64,000 bases of DNA from Pycnopodia helianthoides (lineage: Eukaryota > Echinodermata > Asteroidea > Forcipulatida > Asteriidae): assembly GCA_032158295.1 (NCBI GenBank), contig CM063249.1, positions 94,501-158,500 of the forward strand, in the 5' to 3' direction. Shown piece after piece: positions 44,601 through 53,789 of this stretch (position 1 is the first letter of the stretch; every line of letters begins with the position of its first letter). The translations under genes were made by a program, and so were the position numbers. The notes beneath the pieces were generated by a model. The model saw only the letters and a list, made by a program, of their open reading frames with translations. It was not told the origin of the DNA and made no database searches.

Positions 44601-47014
44601 TTGCTATGTTTGCTGAAATCAAGGAGAAATTTGCCGGAGTGGATGTCTGTATAAACAATGCAGGCCTAAATCATGCAAAGTCAATTGGTGCATCGGGTAT
44701 TCTGAATGGAGAAACGGACAAGTGGAGAAATATGCTTGAAGTAAGTTTATCTTTATGAAAGGTCTCAGCGACATAAACGTATAGCTAGACTATATCAAGC
44801 AATCAAACAAAAATGTAAATTAATTAATTAAACAGCTTAATTGGTACTATTGAGCATATAAGTATCTATAAAATCAAATCACCTTCCTTTTTTTTCTAGG
44901 TAAATTGACCTCATTTCTAATTGCTGGTTGTTTTGTTTCTTTTTTTCAGTTGAATGTTTTAGCTCCGGCTGTATGTACCCGGGAGGCTGTGAAGCAGATG
45001 GAAGAGAAAGGATCTAAAGATGGCCAGATTATAATGATCGGCAGGTAAATTACTCTTTTATATAAAGTTGATATTCTTTCCTCTAGTTTTCATGGAACCA
45101 TTTACAGTCAATGTAAATTCCTTTGATGATCAACTTTTCATTGTTGTGAGGGAGAGGGCATCTGTCAATTTGCTATGGTTCTTAATAAACACACAATACC
45201 ACCCACTTTTAAATTTGTTTTTTAGAAAACAACAATGTTTTGTATTTGTGTTTATTTTATTTATTTACCAAATATTTAGTAGCAAGTAAGTAAACGTATG
45301 GATTCAAAATTTTGTTCTATAATTGTTTATTTAATTGTTAATCAGATAATCCTTCAAAAGTTAGTTTTTAACTGGCCCTGTTCTTAAATGAATACATTTC
45401 CTCCAGTCTTTCTGGCCACAGAGTTAGTCAGCAAAGAGATCTACACTTTTACGGTGTCACCAAATATGGGATAACTGCCATGATTGAAGGCATCAGAATT
45501 GAATTAAGAGAGAAGAACAGCAGAATCAGAGTAGCAGTAAGTAGTCATAGAATGTGTAACCCTCTGACTAATGTGTATCATAAGTAATTAATTCATTGGC
45601 CTGCTACAAACTATGATTAGCTGTATTTGGTGTTTTTGCACCACACACCACTGTGACACAATTATTCCATGTGTTCAGCAAATACTGACTGGGAAAACTC
45701 ACCATAAAAACATATGTAAAACCATACATATTATGGGTGGACCCCTGTTTCCGCTAAGCAAAATATTACTTAGCCAATTTGTATGCTTAGCTCTTTTATA
45801 TTATCCCCTAATTCTAATGTTTCATCGTTGGGTCAAATTTTTCACATAGGCAATCTCACCAGGTATAGTAGAAACAGAGTTTAGACAACGTACGTATCCA
45901 AACGAAGACCCTGAAATGGCAAACAAGCTTTATCGAACCATGGGAGAGGTAAGTTTTGTAACTGAGAATTTATTTGATATCAGGTAGATATACATAGCCA
46001 TACCTCCATCGTATAGCCTAAAGTAAAGTGAGGGGGTGACCTCAAGCAAAGTATTAAATTAATGATAATAAGGGGCATCAGTGTGGCTTTATGGTTTCTT
46101 CCCCTGCCTTGCACCTCTGTGGACCCCGCTCCGAATTCCACCTCAGACCAGGAGCATTGCAAGTGGATTGGGTTTTCAGTCTGTACCTGATTGCATGGTT
46201 TTCCCCATTTGGGGTTTTTCTCCCACATCTAAAACTGAATATTCATTTTGTTTCCTACTCACCATCCTGTTTAATTGGCGCTTGCGCTGTTGGACGCCTA
46301 ATGAAGTGAATAAATACAATAAAATTTATGGATTATTTTTCATTGTCTGCATTAAACTGTATGTTGCAATTTCCAAATGAAGCATTGGATCAACTAGAGC
46401 ATATACTCTTCCAGGATATTTTCTGCAAATGAACGAAAACAAATAGAAAACTACTAGGCCTACAATGATGTGCAACTAAAACTAAAACCATACCCGACTT
46501 TGGGTTCCTGGCATGAATGATTACTCTATGATTTGACAATAGTCCATTGTCCAACTAAACTTTAATTAGTCACTAACTTTTGTTGCCAGTTCTGCTCCAT
46601 TTCCTGCCGAACCTAAACCTTGTCTCAAAGAATTGTAATAAACAATGAATTCGACCAAGATGACTATCCTCCCAATGCCATCATTGTAATTGTACCTATT
46701 CTTTTCATGCCCAGCCATTGCAAGTAGATGATATCGCAGAGGCAGCTCTGTATATACTTCAAACATCACCACATGTCCAGGTATGTTAAACGCAAGTTGA
46801 GCAAATCTTTCAATATAAAATTAAAGCATAATTATATCATGGTCAGGCGCATAGAAACAAAATAAAGGTCATACGTATAGAATAACCATACAAAAGAAAC
46901 TGTGTTTAAAAAAGAAACTAATGAAATCTAGCCAAGACATTTCATTTAGTTTGCTTTCTTTTTAAAATAAAGGTTCACGACATCATGCTTCGACCAGTAG
47001 TTCAGACGAATTGA
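38679..47014 (+). CDS. DHRS11-like short-chain dehydrogenase/reductase, copy B
   Basis: Seven exons (38679-38831, 44513-44740, 44950-45044, 45407-45536, 45850-45948, 46715-46780, 46973-47014) join in frame to 813 nt, about 270 residues, near the 260 of vertebrate DHRS11. DHRS11-type enzymes reduce 17-keto/3-keto steroids and reactive carbonyls using NADP(H), in the cytosol. Motifs: cofactor TGASTGIG (residues 19-26), CDL (72-74), NNAG (99-102), catalytic-Ser region SLSGHR (159-164), catalytic YGVTK (Y174, K178), and SPGIVET after it. There is no membrane segment. All introns are GT-AG. I chose the ATG at 38679 because it aligns with the start of copy A; an upstream in-frame ATG at 38640 would add 13 residues not conserved in copy A. 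Intron 1 (5.7 kb) holds a large TE. The substrate cannot be told from sequence. Confidence 0.92.
40156..40203. repeat. Perfect hairpin
   Basis: TCACGTGACTTTTCGGAACC pairs exactly with GGTTCCGAAAAGTCACGTGA around a short loop, with an E-box CACGTG in each arm. It lies between the left end of the inverted-repeat element and the LINE tail. Confidence 0.85.
40321..43700 (-). mobile_element. Nearly full-length non-LTR retrotransposon
   Basis: The minus strand runs from a 5' leader (about 43700) through one long EN-RT frame to a 3' untranslated part ending AATAAACCGATTCAAATC plus A8-9 at about 40321. The ORF is almost intact, with only one frame change, indicating a young insertion. The 5' boundary and a target duplication could not be fixed. 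Confidence 0.82.
40552..43594 (-). pseudogene. APE-endonuclease/reverse-transcriptase polyprotein with one frameshift
   Basis: The ATG at 43594-43592 opens an 876-codon frame ending at 40964; the next frame (to 40552) gives the natural C-terminus. The break is one extra base near 40970: PVDDLKIIFCSYVRPSLEY follows in the other frame. Domains: a short N-terminal region with a hydrophobic start; APE-like endonuclease at about 125-340 (TETWF, GDFNE, ASDHC); linker; RT at about 550-860 (KHRKAPGPDGIP, LRPVSLTDHFSK, TTDFTKAFDRIDH, HAGAPQGTRLGPL, KYVDDLSI with Y-V-D-D, LNPSKC, LLGVYVQ); C-terminal RIQKRACRLMLG. It nicks target DNA and copies its own RNA at the nick (known for the group). CR1/L2/Jockey-like affinity is by eye. 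No separate ORF1 was found. Confidence 0.88.
45972..46440 (+). mobile_element. SINE-like insertion in intron 5 of copy B
   Basis: About 0.45 kb absent from the same intron of copy A. It contains GGATTGGGTTTTCAGTC, ACCTGATTGCATGG and TTTCTCCCACATCTAAAACT, which resemble a conserved SINE/retroposon core seen in marine invertebrates (from memory). An A/T-rich end GAATAAATACAATAAAAT follows. No clear A/B boxes were found, so the head may be missing. Confidence 0.5.
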
Positions 47015-48025
47015 GCCACAAAGGGAAATTGAGTCACCGACACTGAAGTGTTCTTCGATCATCTCTCATATTACGCATCTTTCAAAGCTCATGATATTTT
47101 GTGGAGTATTTTCATTAATAAGTTAATTGCTCTGTCATTTCATGGTCATAAACAGGGGCGGATCCAGGATTTTCCAAACGGGGGTGGGGGGGGGGGTGAA
47201 AATCTACCAAGCAGCAAATGGTGAATGCAATTTGTGGATCCTACGAGCGCGTAACGCGAAGCCCTTACGACATGGGCCGGTTCCGGGGCCCGCTTAAATG
47301 CACCGAAACTGTTAGGATTCTAGATGCTCTGTGGTGCGATCTCATGCAATATCTGACCACTTTTGTTTTAGCAAGATCATTATTAAGACTTGAATTTCGA
47401 GTTGGGAGTCATTGATTTGAATCGGCCATCCTGAGTTATAAAAATCAAAATGCAGGCTACAATTTATACTTATTCAAGGAAAAAAAAACTGTTGTGTGAG
47501 ACAAACGATAGTGCAGTTTTTGATATAATTAACCAAATAGGGTCTCATTGTCTACAAGGTTTCACATTCTTGAGGATTAGAATGTGACACAAAATATGTT
47601 ACTGCTGATAAAGTGATAATAACAAGTTGTGCTTGTCTTCAGTGACAGCGCGATCGAGCAACAATAACATTAATGTACGAAAATGTGAGGGTAGGCCAAG
47701 AGGCCTAGCCCCCACCCCAGCCCTGCATTGGTGTACTTTATGCACTCTTGATAATTACCAGTTTGAAAGAAGCACAACAGATATTAACCCTCTTGCTTGA
47801 ATACAACAAAAAAATCTGTGCTTTTCTGAACAGAGTGAAACACAATGATTATACGATGCTATGTCTTCACTAGTCCAAATAGGGCCAATCCACTTCGTTC
47901 GTATTTTTGTCTAGCACCATTGGAATTCTATTTTTGTGCCTGATGTAGTTTTTAATCCGGGGTTTTAAAACTTACCGATCGAATGCTACTGTAGGCCTAC
48001 TTGTAGAAAGCTCTATATTGCTACA

Positions 48026-48462
48026 CTTTTTTTTAACATAACGGATTTTGGGGGAAATTGATTACCTTTCGAGTCGAGAGAGTGAATTCATTGATCACGG
48101 ATTAACAACTTGCGCGAGAACCATAATAGTTGGGTTCCCTGAACAATTTCACAACATCTATACGATCTAATGGGGACCAGACTGATTTTCATAACGCGCT
48201 GAGCATAATATCTTTTGCGCAGACGGGCTTAAGATGCGCACCGCATTACACGTTTTCACAAAAACTTGATGGCGCGCCGATTGATTCAGTCTGGTCCCCA
48301 TTAAATATCAGCAGTTGATCGTATAATTGTTGTGGATTGTTGAGGGAACCTGACAATGGTTTTCGCGCAAGTTCATAATAATTATGTGGTAAAAAAATCT
48401 CACTCGCGATTCGAAAAGCAAACAATTTCCCCAAAAGATCTGTGACGTTTTTAAAAAACAAT
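48026..48462. mobile_element. Foldback MITE nested in the left arm
   Basis: About 437 bp interrupting the left arm relative to the right. Its halves are inverted: GGGGAAATTG near 48050 and CAATTTCCCC near 48424; AACTTGCGCGAGAACC near 48109 and GGTTTTCGCGCAAGTT near 48357; TGGGGACCAGACTGA near 48171 and TCAGTCTGGTCCCCA near 48286. No coding sequence. Confidence 0.78.
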
Positions 48463-48917
48463 TAAGTGTCATTTCACGTAAATACTTAACATATGTGCTC
48501 ACGGTCAATTTTTTTTTATTTTAAATACTTTGTGGGTGGAAGATACAAGTAAAATAAATTGACATTTCAAATCCATATATAGCCCATTGTCATGGTAACA
48601 GCTCATTTTGTGTTTTGGGCATTTTAGGCCGATTTTTGGGTCTGAAAAACTGTTTTTTAGCCTATATTTATAACTCCACTTTACCAAAATGCAAAGTTAT
48701 TTAATAAAACCTTTTATATCACCACAAAGTATCATCCTTGGCTTTGCTTTAAAAAAAAATTATTGCTGTTAATTTCACCGTTATGCTTTTTTTGCATCAT
48801 GCATTAGAGCATGTTTTTAGAAATTGCAAAATCAACATTTTTACCCTATTTTGGGCCCTCAAAATGTAAACTTGCCGGGGGAATCAGAAAATTTTCCTTT
48901 CGGTTGTGATTATAGGG

Positions 48918-49560
48918 CTAACATTGGTTTTTTTCATATATGGTAAGAAAAACTTGGGCAATTGTATCCTGTTGTGACAGTACTGCCTCAAAAATTGACC
49001 TTTTCCCCAAAACAAGAAAAATTTGCAATTCTTGTGTATCAATATTGAGATCATGGCAAACTGTTTTCAACACTTTGAAGCTGAGACTGTTTAATTTCCC
49101 AGATCTGTTGAGTTTACAAATATTGAATGTGCTGTACATGATTGGATGATCCAGAACGACTGCATCAAGAACAGAAGCCAGGAGTTGTTTATGGTCTCTT
49201 TCTCTGTCCTCCTCAACTGTTGGTGCCACAGCTCTAACCTTTGATGCAATTCGGCTAAAATAGCTTGAAATCTGTTGTGCCGTCAAGAACTCTAATATAG
49301 TGATTATCCAGTTTCCTGGGGGTATCTTTCTTGATGCGTATTTCTTTTGCAACAATAGCAGGGTCACATTTGTTTCCACGTACTTCACCCAGATTAAACT
49401 TTTCATTTCGGAAGTGTTTGGACTGTCGACGTTTCTGCACTGCCCAAACAACTGTAGGCAGTTGTTTTTTGCCCGGAGCTGGGATTGTATTCGCTTCTAT
49501 ACATGGGATGACTCCTGCCTCAACATGCAACTTCTCTGCCTACATAATTTTCACCTTGTC
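48918..49560 (-). pseudogene. Decayed ORF of the 3.5-kb element
   Basis: One minus frame (49530-49255) has FNLGEVRGNKCDPAIVAKEI; the other (49451-48918) takes over with ILEFLTAQQISSYFSRIASK, VLKTVCHDLNIDTQELQIF and FLTIYEKNQC. The pattern KF.lGE..G.K.DP..VA...R followed by LT..QI..yFSR recurs, as I recall, in uncharacterised TE-linked proteins of cnidarians and echinoderms. No catalytic transposase motif is visible. Its 3' part overlaps the inverted arm. Confidence 0.45.
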
Positions 49561-49917
49561 ATGAAGTGTGTGCTTTTCTAACCATCTTGTGTGATTGCCA
49601 CACAGCAAATGGTGATTCAAGTCACCCAAAGTCTCGAGGAATCAATGCATCCTTCTTCGGGACAGGGAAAAAGCTCTGATTCAGGCATATCCTCATCTTG
49701 CACTTTGTTGTTTCCCACTTTTACAGCCTGGCCTCTGTCTTGCGTGGACCTCTATAAACATGTTCCCCTGCTGCTAAGGGCCTCTTTGAATTGTCAGTGA
49801 TGGAGTGTCAACTTGTTTTAGTTGCTCGGACGACATGATGGTTGCTGGCTTGATACCATAGCCTCTACAAGCATGCACACCATCATCTACATATTCAAAA
49901 TTGGTGAATTGTGTGAT

Positions 49918-49961
49918 GGGGGGTGGGGGTGGGGGTGGGGGTGGGGGGGGGGTGGGGGTAA
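49918..49961. repeat. GGGGGT microsatellite
   Basis: Repeated GGGGGT units on the plus strand, dense enough in G-tracts to form a quadruplex (inference). Confidence 0.9.
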
Positions 49962-49976
49962 AACCCGAGATTTGGG

Positions 49977-51127
49977 TCATCAAAAATTCCCGATCGATGT
50001 GGGGTTATGCACAAGCCTACAGAGTGCTTTAAAAAAGTTGCCGGATTAAGTGTACTTTTTCAATGATATTAATTCAGACTAGGAGAAAAACTTCAAAATG
50101 CATTTTTTCTTGGTTTGGGGAAAAGGTCAATTTTGGAGGCAGTACTGTCACAACAGGAAACACCTGCCCAAGTTTTTCTCACCAGATATGAAAAGACCAA
50201 TGTTAGCCCTAATCACAACCGATAGGAAAATTTTCTGAGACCCCTGGCAAGTTGACATTTTGAGGGCCAAAAATAGGGTTAAAATGTAGATTTTGCAGTT
50301 TTTAAAAACATGCTCTAATGCATGATGCAAAAATAGCATAACGGTGAAATTTATAGCAATAATTTTTTTCCAAAGCAAAGCGAAGGATGAAACTTTGTGG
50401 TGATATAAAAGGTTTTATGAAATAACTTTGCATTTTGGTAAGGTGGAGTTATAAATATGAGCTAAAAACCAGCTTTTCAGACCCCCAAATCGGCCTAAAA
50501 TGCCCAAAACACAAAATGAGCCGTTACCATGACAACGGGCTATATGTGGCTCATCAAAAATTCCTGATCAGTGTGGGTTATCCACCTGCCTACAGAGTGC
50601 TTAAAAAAGTTGCCGGATCGATGGAAGTGTACTTTTTTAATGATATTAATTCAAACTAGGAGAAAAACTTCAAAATGCATTTTTTCTTGTTTTAGGGAAA
50701 AAGTCAATTTTGGAGGCAGTACTGTCACAACAGGATACAATTGCCCAAGTTTTTCTCACCAGATATGAAAAGACCAATGTTAGCCCTAATCACAACCGAA
50801 AGGAAAATTTTCTGAGACCCCTGGCAAGTTGACATTTTGAGGGCCAAAAATAGGGTAAAAATGTTGATTTTGCAATTTCTAAAAACATGCTCTAAAGCAT
50901 GATGCAAAAAGAGCATAAGGGTGAAATTTATAGCAATAATTTTTTTTCTAAAGCAAAGCCAAAGATGATACTTTGTGGTGATATAAAAGATTTTTTGAAA
51001 TAACTTTGCATTTTGGTAGGGTGGAGTTATAATTATGAGCTAAAAAACAGCTTTTTAGCCTCCCAAATCAGCCTAAAATGCCCAAAACGCAAAATGAGCT
51101 GTTACCATGACAATGGGCTTTATATGG
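49977..51127. repeat. Tandem duplication, ~573-bp unit
   Basis: TCATCAAAAATTCC starts both copies (about 49978 and 50551). Each continues through GCCTACAGAGTGCTT, AGTTGCCGGAT, GGAGGCAGTACTGTCACAAC and CCGTTACCATGACAA/CTGTTACCATGACAA. It doubles part of the right arm of the 3.5-kb element. Confidence 0.85.
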
Positions 51128-52151
51128 ATTTGAAATGTCGATTTTTTTACTTGTATCTTCCATCCACAAAGTATTAAAAAAAAAAAATTAAAAAAAATTG
51201 ACCGTGAGCACATATGTTAAGTATTTACGTGAAATGACACTTAAGCATTATAGGCTTTCATACAAGTACAGTAGCACTCGATCAGTAAGTTTCATAACCT
51301 GGCTTAAAAATCAAACCGGGCACAAGAAGGGAATGCAATGGTGCTAGAGCCAAGGATACGAAGTGGATTGGCCCTATTCATGGGGCTATGTCTTTACTTT
51401 TTTATCTTAATACTAGTTTCCTAAGTTCGTATTGTAGTCACATTGTATTTAGCGCTCGCGCGTGCTGACCTCGAGCCAGAAACTTCCTTGCACGATGCAC
51501 ACACACCTGACGTGGCATGGCATGATCGACTCACGCTGCGGGTTAATGATCTTCACGCCCCCGGACGCGATTTTTTTTCCTGCAGCACACATCGGCTATG
51601 ATAGTTCTTCCTAACCCTTAACTGTTGACTCCATAGCCGACGTGTGCTGCATGTAAACAAAATTGCCCCCGGACCCCGCGCCAGGTATTTGCATGTGTTT
51701 CGCGCTTATGTTCAGCATGCCAGTGTGTGAGAAAAACACGATGTCCACACACACAGATTCAAGTGTAATTCCTCATAAGTCAGTGAATTAATAGGGGTCC
51801 ACAAATGAAACAAAGTGTATACGAGGTACGGATTATTAGTAGCTTTTTTGAAAACAAATAATAGGTAGGGCCTATGTCATTAACTTTGTCTCTCCCTCGT
51901 TTTTCCCCTTGATGTTTTTTTTTTCTTTCCTTTTTTTTCTCTCAAGCAAAAAGGGGGGCGGGGCGTGCGCCCCCACGCCCCCCCCCCTGTATCCGCCCCT
52001 GATGGTTGATTTAAGTGCTGATTTGATATAGAGACATGTTCTACACTTGGAGCGGGTACATTTGTAAGGGTGGTCTCGATTCCAACAAATTTTGTGAGCA
52101 CTCACACGAGGAGGCAGACACATTTATAAATAATCCCAGTGCATGTGATAG

Positions 52152-52605
52152 ATGCATCCAGGACTGACGGAAAAATCCGAGATGTGTACTAAAATGGCTT
52201 CATTTAAATGCAATTTGTTTTCCACCAACGACACTCCAGGCGAGCTTCATTTTATCACCGAAAAGGACAAGCGAAGTGCACAATTATTGACAAACGTGCA
52301 AGATGTGCAGCAGTTGAAAGCAATAGAAGCAAGTTGTGACATAGTTGATGATTTCCAAAAAGTTGAAAGCAATAGAAGCAGAGGTCTACTAGGTCTCCAA
52401 GTCTTTAGTGGTGCTGATTGGGGAAGGATATTTTAACGGTATGTCCAAGAGCAGGTTCATAAAGCACTTTGTAAACTTTGAATCAAGTTGTGACGTAGTT
52501 GATGATTTCCAAAAAGTTGGTGAAGACGGTTTCAACCCGTGTCAAATGTTCTTAAAAACTTTGTGTGCACAGTTTTGCCAAGAACGACAATGCATTGGGA
52601 GCTGA
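52152..52605 (+). pseudogene. Fragment of a TE-associated protein
   Basis: Two frames joined by a 1-base shift at about 52433: LLGLQVFSGADWGRIF then NGMSKSRFIKHFVNFESSC, DVVDDFQKVGEDGFNP and LCAQFCQERQCIGS. The FSGADWG..F.GMSK..F pattern resembles a motif in large uncharacterised repeat-family proteins of invertebrates that end in a Cys-rich tail, as at 23619-23867. A 39-bp stretch encoding SCDIVDDFQKV occurs twice (52332, 52484). Identity is tentative. Confidence 0.35.
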
Positions 52606-52939
52606 GATGGGAGTTGTTCAAATCCCAAAATCTTGAAGCTGAATCTTGAAGCACTGACATCACCAGTCAAAAAGCCAATTTTATATTATCACTTATCAGC
52701 AAAGGTTATAAATAGAGCTGCAGCCGCAAATACCACTGCTTACTAACAGTGAACGAGAGAAAACACCAGACTGGACAAGTACACCAACATAAACCCATGA
52801 GTTGTATATCTCTGTTATTGTTTAATTGTGTGAAATTGGGGAAGTAGAACAATATAGGATAGCGAGAACACCATCAGAGCAGTGTGATAACTTGTAGGAT
52901 CCTTAACAAGCTGAGAAAATACAGCAGAGTTAAAGACAT

Positions 52940-53110
52940 GAGCTAAGACTGAATAGCTGTCATGTCTGAAGACATTATTTGAATTTGTCAAAGAGTCCAA
53001 CCATGTTTCTGTCAAGGGAACATTGTCAGAGCTCAGAGTTTTAAAAGCACGTCCGAATCGGACAGTTTTTTTCTTGACATTACGACAATTAATAACCATC
53101 CACTGGCTTC
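52940..53110 (-). pseudogene. Non-LTR endonuclease N-terminal remnant
   Basis: The minus frame reads MVINCRNVKKKTVRFGRAFK then PLTETWLDSLTNSNNVFR. This matches the start of APE-type endonucleases of CR1/L2 elements (N-R-S-x(n)-K and the catalytic E of ESWL/ETWL). It is too short and broken to function. Confidence 0.5.
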
Positions 53111-53304
53111 ACTGATAGTATCGTTGATATGTTTCCCATTTAAGGTTTTTTTTGTCACTTTAATGCCAAGCATTTTGAAGTTCTTGACCAGACAGTCGAA
53201 ATAAATTTAGTGGAGAAGGGTTCCTAAAAAAAGATGATGTCCATAGACAAACACTTTGCTTGGTTTAGCAACATGTTATTTCCAGATGCATAAATCAAAT
53301 CAGA

Positions 53305-53625
53305 GTTAAATACACAGAAATACGAAAGAAAACTGGAGTAAGAGACATCATAAGGACAATAAAACAAGCTAAACGGAGATGGGCTGGACACACTGCCCGA
53401 AGAAATGACAATAGATGGACAACAAGAATAATGGATTGGCAACCAAGGACAGGGAAAAGGAAAAGAGGTACACAGAGAAGAAGATGGAGAGATGACATCA
53501 GGGTATATGCAGGAACAACATGGACCAGAACTGCAAGAAATAGAAATGAATGGCATTTTCACGAGGAGGGCTACATCCTACACTGGATGAACACAACCTA
53601 AATGATGATGATGATGATGAAATCA
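53305..53625 (+). pseudogene. 3' end of an RTE-type non-LTR element
   Basis: The plus frame reads EIRKKTGVRDIIRTIKQAK, RRWAGHTARR, RWTTRIMDWQPRTGKRKRG, RRWRDDI and RNEWHFHEEGYILHWMN, then stop and (ATG)n at 53601-53622. The RWAGH.AR...W.PR...R.RG.....W.DDI...A...W signature and trinucleotide 3' tail are those of RTE-like C-termini. Confidence 0.82.
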
Positions 53626-53789
53626 AATCGATATAGAATCGTTTGCATTTTGCTGGTACTGTTAATTTCTGTGTTTTCAATCAAGGTTGAGATTATAATT
53701 CTTAGTAACCACTGCTGCATCATTTATCACACTGAGAAAAAGGTGCAGAACTTGTTAGAGTATGGTGTTCCATAGAGGACAGCCTCCGT

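Larger units (their letters stand above)
38394..47150 (+). repeat. Segmental duplication, copy B
   Basis: Matches 3655-10610 in order and orientation, from ACAGCCAGCCATGTGTTGAA to the 3' flank GCTCTGTCATTTCAT. The break-point on the right coincides with the start of a CAGGGGCGGATCCAG element at 47153. B-specific insertions are the 4.6-kb element in intron 1 and a SINE-like insertion in intron 5. Confidence 0.9.
47868..51384. mobile_element. Long-terminal-inverted-repeat DNA element, ~3.5 kb
   Basis: The left arm (47880-49010) and right arm (50690-51375) match inverted over several hundred bp: outer AATAGGGCCAATCCACTTCG and its inverse, middle AAGTGTCATTTCACGTAAAT, inner CAGTACTGCCTC and GTGACAGTACTGCC-type blocks. 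GCTATGTCTT stands directly outside both ends (47858-47867, 51385-51394), a probable 9-10-bp target duplication as in MULEs. The left arm has a nested foldback; the right arm is duplicated in tandem (49977-51127). The middle holds a decayed ORF. Confidence 0.75.
47153..52001. mobile_element. hAT-type element ends (CAGGGGCGGATCCAG) enclosing nested element
   Basis: CAGGGGCGGATCCAG at 47153-47167 is matched inverted by CTGTATCCGCCCCTG at 51987-52001, with G-rich/C-rich subterminal runs on both sides, a widespread type of hAT terminus. The 8-bp flanks (GTCATAAA, ATGGTTGA) do not match, so the two ends could be from separate copies or the duplication has decayed. No hAT transposase is visible; 3.5 kb of the interior is another element. 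Confidence 0.55.
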
